Positions 32,715 to 39,223 of a stretch of 39,223 nt of DNA are shown one piece after another. Positions within the stretch are counted from its first letter, which is position 1. Each line of letters starts with the position of its first letter. Location: contig JAJRXC010000008.1 in NCBI GenBank assembly GCA_024276495.1, positions 1 to 39,223 of the forward strand, given 5' to 3'. This DNA is from Actinomycetes bacterium. Lineage in GTDB: Bacteria; Actinomycetota; Acidimicrobiia; Acidimicrobiales; Aldehydirespiratoraceae. Under the pieces are notes generated by a model that ran no database searches, had not been told where the DNA came from, and was given only the letters and a program-made list of their open reading frames with translations. Made by a program: the position numbers and the translations under genes.

Positions 32715-34067
32715 CTAGCGCAGCGGAGCGGGAATGAGATCGCCGTGGGCGGCGAGGAGCTCGTCGACCAGTGACTCGATGCGGTCGAGGTCGAGCTGCG
32801 CGGCGGTGTGCGGGTCGAGCATCGCCGCGTGGACGACATGGTCGCGGCGGCCTTCGAGCACAGCCGCCACGGTCAGCGACTGCACGTTGACGTTGGTCTG
32901 GATCACCGCCGCGAGTTGTGGCGGCAGCTCCCCGACCACGGTCGGCTGGATTCCGTTGGCGTCGACGAGACAGGGAACCTCGACACAGCACCGATCCGGC
33001 AGGTTGGTGATGAGCCCCCGATTCGCGACGTTTCCGTAGACGACCCTCGGCCGGCCGGTCTCCATGCTGTGGATGATCCCCGATCCGTATTCGCCGCTGG
33101 GCCGTACCGCGAGCGGTCGTGTGTCGTCTTCGAGTCGTTGCCGCAACGCCTCCCAACCGGCGATCTGGCGTTCGCAGCGTCGGGGGTACTCGTCGAGGGG
33201 GATGCCGAACCGGTCGAGCAGATCCCGGCGACCGTCCTTGATGAACCAAGGGACGTATTCGGAGAAGTGTTCACTCGACTCGGTGACGAAGTAGCCGAGA
33301 CGGCGGAACATCTCGTAGCGGACCTCGTCGGAGAGTCCGACGGTGGCGCCGTCGCCGCGGGCGGCGTGGCCCCGGTCAGGGGCCGGCCGGCGGGCCCGTT
33401 CGGCCAGGGCGGGGTAGAGGTCGACTCGGCCTTCGTCGGTCTGCTGCTCGAGCTCGAGATAGAACGACATGTGGTTGATGCCGGCGCAGCGGTAGCGCAT
33501 CTGCTCCGGGTCGATGCCGAGGTCGCCGGCGAGTTGTCGGGCCGTTCCCTGCACGCTGTGGCACAACCCGACGGTCTCGATCGTGGTGGCCCGGTCGACC
33601 GCCCAGCACAGCATGGCCATGGGGTTGACGTAGTTGAGCAACGTGGCGGTCCCACACACCTGTTCCATGTCGCGACACACGTCGAGCAGGACCGGGATCG
33701 TGCGGATCCCCCGCATGATCCCGCCGATCCCGAGCGTGTCGCCGATGGTCTGACGGAGGCCGTAGGTCGAAGGGATCTCGAAGTCGGTGACGGTGGCCGG
33801 TTCGTAGCCGCCGACCTGGAACATGGTGATCACGTAGTCGGCGCCATCGAGGGCGCGGCGACGCTCCGTCGTCGCGGCGATGTCGGGTGTGGCACCGACC
33901 GTCGCGGCGACGCGGTGGGCCACCGTCTCCGATGTCGCCAGCCGGTCCGCGTCGATGTCGTGCAGCGAGATCGTCGACGCCGCGAGCTCCGGCATCGACA
34001 AGATGTCTCCCAGGAGGTTTCTCGCGAACACGGTGCTGCCGGCACCGATGAGACAGATCTTCGCCAT
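32715..34067 (-). CDS. Glycoside hydrolase family 4 (alpha-glucosidase/alpha-galactosidase type)
   Basis: A 450-residue GH4 enzyme, a family that cleaves glycosides by NAD-dependent redox chemistry at C3 with a divalent metal. The NAD loop is at residues 7-15 (IGAGSTVFA). NYVNPMAM (Asn148) and GLCHSVQG (Cys169, His170) form the metal/substrate site, and AGINHMSFYLELE (His199) follows. The SVQGT form and GINHM match the MelA/AglA-like branch that acts on unphosphorylated sugars. No transporter or sugar regulator lies nearby. The start ATG 34067 precedes the NAD motif directly; the frame upstream looks non-coding. Confidence 0.9.
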   Translation of the reverse strand: MAKICLIGAGSTVFARNLLGDILSMPELAASTISLHDIDADRLATSETVAHRVAATVGATPDIAATTERRRALDGADYVITMFQVGGYEPATVTDFEIPSTYGLRQTIGDTLGIGGIMRGIRTIPVLLDVCRDMEQVCGTATLLNYVNPMAMLCWAVDRATTIETVGLCHSVQGTARQLAGDLGIDPEQMRYRCAGINHMSFYLELEQQTDEGRVDLYPALAERARRPAPDRGHAARGDGATVGLSDEVRYEMFRRLGYFVTESSEHFSEYVPWFIKDGRRDLLDRFGIPLDEYPRRCERQIAGWEALRQRLEDDTRPLAVRPSGEYGSGIIHSMETGRPRVVYGNVANRGLITNLPDRCCVEVPCLVDANGIQPTVVGELPPQLAAVIQTNVNVQSLTVAAVLEGRRDHVVHAAMLDPHTAAQLDLDRIESLVDELLAAHGDLIPAPLR

Positions 34068-34134
34068 GCCGGAGATTGTCAGCCGCGCGGGGCGGACCGC
34101 CAACGCGGCCTGCTCGGCGTGGTGCTCGCGTCGA

Positions 34135-34398
34135 TCAGGCGACGGGCTCGACCGGGTTGATCGCGATGAGCTCGAACATCTCGAGTTGCTCACGCCACCA
34201 GTCGGTGCTCACCATGTTCTTCCCGGGGATCGTGGCCAGCGCCACATCGACGAGCTCGACGACGTCGCGGCGTGCCGACGCGTCGAGACGGAGGTCGAGC
34301 AGGGCGTCGACCACCCGCGATCGGCTGCACACGGTGCCCTCGATGGCGGCGACCAACTCACGAATCGTGTCTTCCAGATCGAACTCACTCATGACCAT
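34135..34398 (-). CDS. Small protein of unknown function (87 aa)
   Basis: An 87-residue helical, acidic protein beginning MVMSEFDLEDTIRELVAAIEG and ending WWREQLEMFELIAINPVEPVA. It has no signal peptide, no membrane segment and no motif that I recognise. GGAG eight bases before the ATG at 34398 and a GC-rich third codon position support it as a real gene. A palindromic site (34424-34441) lies upstream. Its layout (short helix pairs, few Cys) would suit a binding partner or regulator, but nothing specific can be claimed. Confidence 0.6.
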   Translation of the reverse strand: MVMSEFDLEDTIRELVAAIEGTVCSRSRVVDALLDLRLDASARRDVVELVDVALATIPGKNMVSTDWWREQLEMFELIAINPVEPVA

Positions 34399-34552
34399 AA
34401 CAACGTCTCCGCGTCGAGGGTTGTTCCGACCGGGGCCGGAAAAGGTGCCGCCGCGATGTGGCGTCGGTCATATCAATTTCGGTCGGCAAGGTGGTCATCT
34501 GAGGGCATCGGCCCGATTCCCTCCGCTCGACCCGGACGCCGCGCCCCCGAGG
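34399..34552. other. 154-bp intergenic region with an interrupted palindrome
   Basis: TTCCGACCGGGGCCGGAA (34424-34441) pairs at 7 of 9 positions and lies 26 bp before the small-protein start, a possible operator. TTGATA (minus strand, 34470-34479 region) may be a -35. No gene is visible; the region follows the stop of the helicase gene, which runs in the same direction. Confidence 0.4.
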
Positions 34553-36244
34553 TCACCCGCGAAAGCTCTCGAGCCATTGGTCGGCTGTGGTGAGACGGCG
34601 ACGCAGGGCAGCCACATCGGCATCGCCGACCCGGCCGACACCGCTTCTCCGGTTGAGCTCGGCGTTGACCGACCGGTGGTCCATGCCGGTGGCCCGAACG
34701 AGCTCGACGACCCGATCCGCGTTCCATTCCCGGAGCTCGGCTTTGCGGGCGTGACGCGACCGGAGGTCTCCGAGCGCTGCCGTCGGGTCGGTGCCGTGGC
34801 CGGGCAACGCCGGCGGGGGCGGCAGGTCCACCGGGTGGCCGGCGAGATCCTCCATCTCCACGATCAGGTCCTCATGTGGATCGACGCCGTCATCGGCCGG
34901 TCCGGGGATCGCCTCGTCGCCGCTCGCGTCGAGCGCCGTCGACGACAGCGCTTGGAAGAGCGACGGTTGCTCCTCGATCTCCACTGCCCGGCTCAGGTCG
35001 TCGAGCGCGGTTTCTCGTTGCTCCCCGTTGGCGATGCGCGTGTCGATGGAATGGCGGCGCTGTTCGGCGATCGTCGCGGCGTGGTGACGAAGCCGAGGAT
35101 CGTCGGGCACGAAGAAGTATGCCTTTTGCGATCTTGGGCCCGGCGTCCAACGGGCGATCCGACCCACGGCCTGGCGGAAAAACAGCGGTGTCACGGTCGT
35201 CGTGGCGTGAACCGCGACCCGCAAACGGGGAATGTCGACTCCTTCGGAGATCATTCGGACCGCGACGATCCACGCGTCGTCGGACCGGGCGTAGCGGGCG
35301 ATGAGCTCCGAGGCTCGGGGTTCGTCGGAGACCGCCACGACCGGTCGTTCCCCCGTCCATCTCCGCAGCAGCGACGCGATGCCCTTCGCGTGTTCCTGGT
35401 CCATGGCGATGACGAGCCCACCGGCGTCGGGCGCTTGGCGTCGGATCCCTCGCAGTCGCTCGTCGGCCTTGACCAGCACGGTCGACAACCAATCGCCGTC
35501 GACGCTCAACGCGGTGCGCAACCGGGCGCTGCGATCCTCGGCATCGAGCTCGTCGCCGAAGCCGGCTTCCCGGAGCGACCCGTCGGCCGCGATCCATTCC
35601 ATGTGCCCGTCGAAACGTGGGAAGAAGACCGGCCGGACCACGCCTCCATCGACGAGGGCGCTGCCGTAGTCGTACTCGTAGTCGGCGACCGCGTCGCCGT
35701 GATCTCCCCGCGTGTACGTCACGAAGGGGATCGGGGCGTCGTCGCTTCGAAACGGCGTCCCCGAGAGCAACAGCCGGGCTGCCGCGTTCTCGAACGCGAT
35801 CTCGACTCCCTCGCCCCACGTCTTCTCCGCGCCGGCGTGGTGGATCTCGTCGAGGATCACGATCCCGTGTTCGCCGAGTCGACGCAGCGTCCCGGCCGAC
35901 GACGCGACCTGGGCGTAGGTCACGACGATTCCGTGCATGTCGCTCGGCATCACCGGTTCACGACCGTCCCAGTCCGGCTCGAGGTGGAATCCGAATTGTT
36001 CGGCCGCCGACGCCCACTGGACCTTCAGGTGGCGGGTCGGGACGACGACGACGAAGGGCCGGCGTCGACCCTCGAGCCAGTGCCGCACCGCGGTCAGGGC
36101 GAACGTCGTCTTTCCCGCGCCGGGACAGGCGACCGCCAGGAAGTCTCGGCGGCCACCGTCGATGTGCTTTTCCCGGTCGACCTTCGCGACGAACTCCCGC
36201 AACGCCGAGTGCTGCCATTTCCGCAGGGTCACGCTGCGATTCAT
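34553..36244 (-). CDS. Superfamily 2 DEAD/DEAH-box helicase
   Basis: A 563-residue helicase of the XPB/ResIII-like group, predicted to move on or open nucleic acids using ATP. Walker A is AVACPGAGKTTFAL (37-50), Walker B is ILDEIHHAG (Asp132-Glu-Ile-His), motif III is LLSGTPFRSD (159-168), motif V is ISEGVDIPRLRVAV and motif VI is FFRQAVGRIARW. A C-terminal ~150-residue tail rich in acidic and Pro residues ends in a small helical part (RVVELVRATGMDHRSVNAELNRR) resembling a helix-turn-helix. ATG 36244 starts just before the conserved RKWQHSALREF. Its job (repair, defence, RNA) is not evident, and no nuclease or methylase partner is adjacent. Confidence 0.85.
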   Translation of the reverse strand: MNRSVTLRKWQHSALREFVAKVDREKHIDGGRRDFLAVACPGAGKTTFALTAVRHWLEGRRRPFVVVVPTRHLKVQWASAAEQFGFHLEPDWDGREPVMPSDMHGIVVTYAQVASSAGTLRRLGEHGIVILDEIHHAGAEKTWGEGVEIAFENAAARLLLSGTPFRSDDAPIPFVTYTRGDHGDAVADYEYDYGSALVDGGVVRPVFFPRFDGHMEWIAADGSLREAGFGDELDAEDRSARLRTALSVDGDWLSTVLVKADERLRGIRRQAPDAGGLVIAMDQEHAKGIASLLRRWTGERPVVAVSDEPRASELIARYARSDDAWIVAVRMISEGVDIPRLRVAVHATTTVTPLFFRQAVGRIARWTPGPRSQKAYFFVPDDPRLRHHAATIAEQRRHSIDTRIANGEQRETALDDLSRAVEIEEQPSLFQALSSTALDASGDEAIPGPADDGVDPHEDLIVEMEDLAGHPVDLPPPPALPGHGTDPTAALGDLRSRHARKAELREWNADRVVELVRATGMDHRSVNAELNRRSGVGRVGDADVAALRRRLTTADQWLESFRG

Positions 36245-36338
36245 CGGTGAGCGGTTCCGACGGTCGACGGGGGGCGGAGGGCGGACACGGCGGCCGACCC
36301 TATCGAGCGGTGATGCGACCTCAGCGGATCGGGATCGG

Positions 36339-36350
36339 TAGATTCCTCGC
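36339..36350 (+). promoter_or_regulatory. Leaderless-type -10 of the crotonase-family gene
   Basis: TAGATT (36339-36344), then six bases to the ATG at 36351; no ribosome site is present. Confidence 0.5.
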
Positions 36351-37190
36351 ATGGCCGACACCACGCCCGAACCGCGTTCGCTCGAGGAACAGATTCGCCT
36401 CGACTACCACGGCAAGGTCGCGGTGATCACGATCGACCGACCCGAGGTCGGCAACGCCCTCAACCCTGCGTGTCGCGACCGGATCCGGGATCTTCTCAAC
36501 GAGCTCAACACGAACCATCGCGCCCGGGCCGTGGTGCTCACCGCGTCCGGCGACAAGCTGTTCTGCCCGGGCGCCGACCTCACCCACGTCTACGAGAACG
36601 ACCGCGCCGACGACATCCCCGACCGGGTCATCGGCGATCCCCGCCGCATGATGATGGACGGCCAGTACACGTTGTTCCCCGCGATTCTCGACTGCGACGT
36701 GCCCGTCATCGCCGCGGTCAACGGCACCGCCGCAGGGATGGGCGCGCACCTCGCCCTCGCCTGCGATCTGGTCGTGTGCTCGGATCGTTCGAAGTTCGTC
36801 GAAGTGTTCGCCCGGCGCGGCCTGGTGCCCGATGCCCTCGGGCCGTGGCTGCTCCCACGGATCATCGGGGTTCGCCGCACCATGGAGCTGATGCTGTTCG
36901 CCGAGGACATCCCGGCCGAGAAGGCGCTCGATTGGGGCCTGGCCAATCGGGTCGTTCCCCACAACGAGCTCATGGACGCGGCGATGGAGTGGGCCCAGCG
37001 CCTCGCCGCCGGACCGACCCGGTCGTTCGGGTTCACGAAGTGGCTGGTCAACCAGAGCCTCGACACCGACCGGCGCACGATGATGGAGAACGAGGCGCTC
37101 GCCGTGGAGCTCAACACGTACACCGCCGATTCCGAAGAGGGGGTCGCCAGCTTTCGTGAACGCCGCGCCCCCCAGTGGAAGGGCTATTAG
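36351..37190 (+). CDS. Enoyl-CoA hydratase/isomerase (crotonase) family protein with altered active site
   Basis: A 279-residue crotonase-fold protein. The oxyanion-hole segments are present: FCPGADL (71-77) and GTAAGMGAHLALACD (125-139). Aligned with rat enoyl-CoA hydratase, the two catalytic glutamates (Glu144 and Glu164) fall on His133 and Phe153, so simple hydration is unlikely. An Asp is kept at 161 in GLVPDALG, the position used in PaaG-type and delta3,delta2-enoyl-CoA isomerases, which makes isomerisation or another CoA-ester reaction more likely. The start codon follows a -10 box by six bases. The gene is divergent from the helicase. Confidence 0.85.
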   Translation: MADTTPEPRSLEEQIRLDYHGKVAVITIDRPEVGNALNPACRDRIRDLLNELNTNHRARAVVLTASGDKLFCPGADLTHVYENDRADDIPDRVIGDPRRMMMDGQYTLFPAILDCDVPVIAAVNGTAAGMGAHLALACDLVVCSDRSKFVEVFARRGLVPDALGPWLLPRIIGVRRTMELMLFAEDIPAEKALDWGLANRVVPHNELMDAAMEWAQRLAAGPTRSFGFTKWLVNQSLDTDRRTMMENEALAVELNTYTADSEEGVASFRERRAPQWKGY

Positions 37191-37312
37191 CCGAACGGCA
37201 CCCGCGGATCGGCGCCACCGTGGCGGGCGGTGAGCGCGAAGTTGGCGAAATGTCCCGCGAACACCACCGATGTCACATCTCACCAACAACGGTCGAGTTT
37301 CGGAGGTGAACG

Positions 37313-38161
37313 ATGACAGGCGACGGTGCTCGAACCGAAGTCTCGGTGATGGGGTCCACCCTGATCGACGGCGAGTGCGTGACGCCGGGTCAGCGTGCCC
37401 TCGTCGCCGTGCTCGCCCTCCACGCCGAGTTTGGCGCCGGCATCGATGTGCTCGCCGACGGGGTGTGGGGATGGCACCCGCCGACATCGGCTCGTTCGTC
37501 GCTGCAGAACCAGATCACGCGATTGCGACGTTCGTTCGGATCGAACCTGATCGTGTGCCGGCACGGCCTGTACCACCTCCATGCGCGAACCGACCGTGAT
37601 CGTTTCGTCGAGTTGGCGATGCCGTGGATCTCTGCTCCGCCTTCGGCCGCCATGATCGCTCCCCTCTCGACCGCGTTGTCCCTGTGGCGGGGGAGGCCCT
37701 TCCACGATGTGACGGACCACGAACCTGCCGATGTCGAACGGGCTCGTCTCGAGGAGCTGAAGGGCACCGCGGTCGAACAGCTCGCACTCGCGCGGATCAC
37801 CGCCGGCCAACCCGGCGCGGCGATCGCGGACCTCGCCATCGCCGCCGAATCCGATCCCTACCGCGAACGCATCTGGGAGCTCCTGTTGGTCACTTTGCAC
37901 CTGACGGGTCGCCGCTCGGAGGCGCTCGACGCCCGCGGCCGCTACATTGACCGCCTCCGAGCCGGCCTGTGCGCCGAGCCATCGCCTTCGTTCGTTCGAC
38001 TGGGGGCGTTGATCGAGCAGGGCGCCGTGATCGACATCGACGAGTACCTCGAACGGCCCGCGTGCGACGAGACGGCATCTTCCCGGTTTGCGCCGTGCGA
38101 CCACTGGGCGCGGCCGTCGATCCGTCGGTCGCCGTGCGGCCGGATCAGAGATGCCAGTTGA
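37313..38161 (+). CDS. SARP-type regulator with bacterial transcriptional activator domain (BTAD)
   Basis: A 282-residue protein. Residues about 8-95 look like a compact OmpR-type winged helix (LIDGECVTPGQRALVAVLALHA, LADGVWGWHPPTSARSSLQNQITRLRRSFG, IVCRHGLYHLHA). Residues about 96-250 are the all-helical BTAD (DRDRFVELA, PLSTALSLWRGRPFHDVTDHEPADVERARLEELKGTAVEQLALARI, DPYRERIWELLLVTLHLTGRRSEALDARGRYIDRLRAGLCAEPSPS). Such proteins activate antibiotic or stress operons in actinobacteria; no biosynthetic cluster is visible here. The ribosome site GGAGGTGA is six bases before the ATG. Its 3' end overlaps the convergent gene by 17 bp. Confidence 0.87.
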   Translation: MTGDGARTEVSVMGSTLIDGECVTPGQRALVAVLALHAEFGAGIDVLADGVWGWHPPTSARSSLQNQITRLRRSFGSNLIVCRHGLYHLHARTDRDRFVELAMPWISAPPSAAMIAPLSTALSLWRGRPFHDVTDHEPADVERARLEELKGTAVEQLALARITAGQPGAAIADLAIAAESDPYRERIWELLLVTLHLTGRRSEALDARGRYIDRLRAGLCAEPSPSFVRLGALIEQGAVIDIDEYLERPACDETASSRFAPCDHWARPSIRRSPCGRIRDAS

Positions 38162-39223
38162 TCTCGACCGATCCGGTCGGTTCGTAGCGGCATGCGTGCC
38201 CGGTCCGCACCGCGGCGTCGAGGTGCGCGCCGAGAAGCCGGTGGGTCTCGCCCAGCTTCACGATCGTTCGGCGCAACAGCTTCGTGACCCGCGACCGCAC
38301 GGTGTCGTCGAAGAACGTCTCCCGCAGCTCTCGCGAGACCGACGAACCGTCGACCCAGTGCCCGTCAACCGGGTCGGGATCATCGAGCATCCATCGTGCC
38401 ATGATGTCGAGAAGCGGGCCGGTTTCGTTCCCTTCACGACCGCGTCGAGCTCAACGGCCGGGACGACACGGTCTCGGTTTTCGATGAGATGCCGCAACGC
38501 GACGAGGCCCTTGCTCGGGCGGACGTGCCCGGCCGGTTCGGTTCCCAACCCGACGCGCCAGCGGGAGCCCGGCGCCAGGTGACCGACGCTCGGCCGCAGC
38601 GTCTCCCGCCCAGCCGAGAGCTCCGAGATCTGGTCGACCCGGGTGAGCAGCCAGCGATGGCCACCTGCGGTGAAAAAGGTGCGCGCCGCCGTGAGGGCGC
38701 GAATCGCGTCGCGGGCCGCGGCCCGGTGCGCATCGGAGGCCCGCGGGCCCGCCGCCGCAGCACACTGCAGCTCCCGAGCCTGTTCGAGTCGCGCGAGTGC
38801 GCCCCACAGCGGCGCACGGGCATCGCCGGCGACGATGGCCCGGTCCAACATCGTGACGGCGTCATCGAGTCGACCGTCGGCCGCATCGAGCACGCCGAGC
38901 GTCGTGGCTCGAGGGCCCAAGGGGAGAGATCCCGCGAACAAGAAGTCGTCGGGGCGAGCCGCCACCAGGGACCGCATCGGTTCCACGAGCTCGCGCGGCC
39001 CGGCGCGCGAGACGGCCCATGCCGCGGCGACGAGATCCTGGAGCTCGAGCGCCTCGACATCGACCGTGCGCAGCACCTCACGTCCCCGGGTGAGATCGCC
39101 CTGCGCCACGAGCGTTCGGGCCAACCGGCCCGACGCCGTCTCCGCCGCGGCCCGGTTCCCGGCTCGTCCGGCTAGAAAGTCGATCTCGGCCGCGAACGAC
39201 TCGGGGAGATCATCAGTGGAGAC
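38145..39223 (-). CDS. C-terminal part of a large TPR-containing regulator (frameshifted, 5' end outside the window)
   Basis: The frame is open from the window edge at 39223. It reads helical TPR-like repeats (SFAAEIDFLAGRAG..., ARTLVAQGDLTRGREVLRTVD, GRLDDAVTMLDRAIVAGDARAPLWGALARLEQAREL), then RPSKGLVALRHLIENRDRVVPAVELDAVVKG. The expected continuation, NETGPLLDIMARWMLDDPDPVDGHW and RVTKLLRRTIVKLGETHRLLGAHLDAAVRTGHACRYEP ending at 38145, lies one frame over. That ending is typical of actinobacterial ATPase/LuxR-type regulators (ALGAHLD.AVRTG..C.Y.P). The ATPase or DNA-binding part is beyond the edge. It is convergent with the SARP gene. Either a real frameshift mutation or an assembly error separates the parts. 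Confidence 0.65.
38430..38432 (-). other. Probable frameshift site in the TPR regulator gene
   Basis: On the minus strand GTG AAG GGA becomes GTG AAG GGG AAC GAA if one G is added, giving V-K-G-N-E-T-G-P-L-L-D and joining both frames. On the plus strand this is a CCC run, like the site at 29043. Confidence 0.6.

Noticed and set aside
36351-37190. Crotonase-family protein as MenB
   Set aside because: It lacks recognisable MenB motifs and is far from the men genes.
37191-37312. SARP-type heptamer repeats upstream of the SARP gene
   Set aside because: Only one TCGAG-like heptamer is visible; no spaced direct repeat supports an operator.
1-39223. tRNA, rRNA, CRISPR arrays, insertion sequences, riboswitches
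   Set aside because: Scanned by eye on both strands; no tRNA-like cloverleaf, repeat-spacer array, transposase frame or known riboswitch core was found. A covariance-model search would be decisive.

Overview
The window is about 39 kb of high-GC DNA (near 70% by eye) with tightly packed genes, many GTG/TTG starts and short or absent leaders. The gene families (DUF3097, SCO6745 family, DUF222-HNH, SARP-type BTAD regulator, menaquinone genes, SLH plus RCC1 surface protein) point to an actinobacterium, most likely of the class Acidimicrobiia. That placement is inference from family content; no rRNA or tRNA gene is present to confirm it.

Layout. 1-3.5 kb: the start of an HMG-CoA-synthase-like gene, a kinase-like P-loop protein coupled to an SCO6745-family protein, and a gamma-glutamyltransferase. 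The two middle genes lie between a ~55-bp direct repeat of the ggt 3' end. 3.7-7.5 kb: an exported protein with two Spondin_N domains, a lipoprotein, and a DUF222-HNH protein behind a near-perfect LexA (SOS) box. 7.5-12.2 kb, minus strand: VWA lipoprotein, nucleotidyltransferase, VOC protein, zinc alcohol dehydrogenase and histidine phosphatase. 12.2-18.3 kb, minus strand: a compact menaquinone operon menF-menD-menH/C joined by ATGA overlaps. Its first gene is a complete MerR-type regulator fused to isochorismate synthase, and its last is a MenH-MenC fusion. 18.4-25.9 kb, plus strand: DUF3097, then a coupled AddB/AddA-like helicase-nuclease pair. 26-28.2 kb: a divergent MarR / cytochrome P450 pair and a small gamma-glutamylcyclotransferase-like protein. 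28.2-31 kb: an SLH-RCC1 surface protein split by a frameshift. 31-36.2 kb, minus strand: acyl-CoA synthetase, GH4 glycosidase, a small unknown protein and an SF2 helicase. 36.3 kb to the end: a crotonase-fold protein, a SARP/BTAD regulator, and, convergent with it, the C-terminal end of a large regulator that is also frameshifted.

The most notable system is the menaquinone operon. Its predicted first enzyme carries its own DNA-binding regulator through an Arg-Asp-rich repeat linker, so the operon may be regulated by the enzyme that opens the pathway. A second window-wide theme is leaderless transcription: at least eight genes have a -10-like hexamer exactly 6-7 nt before the start codon. Both broken genes are repaired by adding one C to a CCC run on the plus strand, which suggests assembly errors as much as biology. 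I saw no CRISPR array, IS element, tRNA or rRNA.
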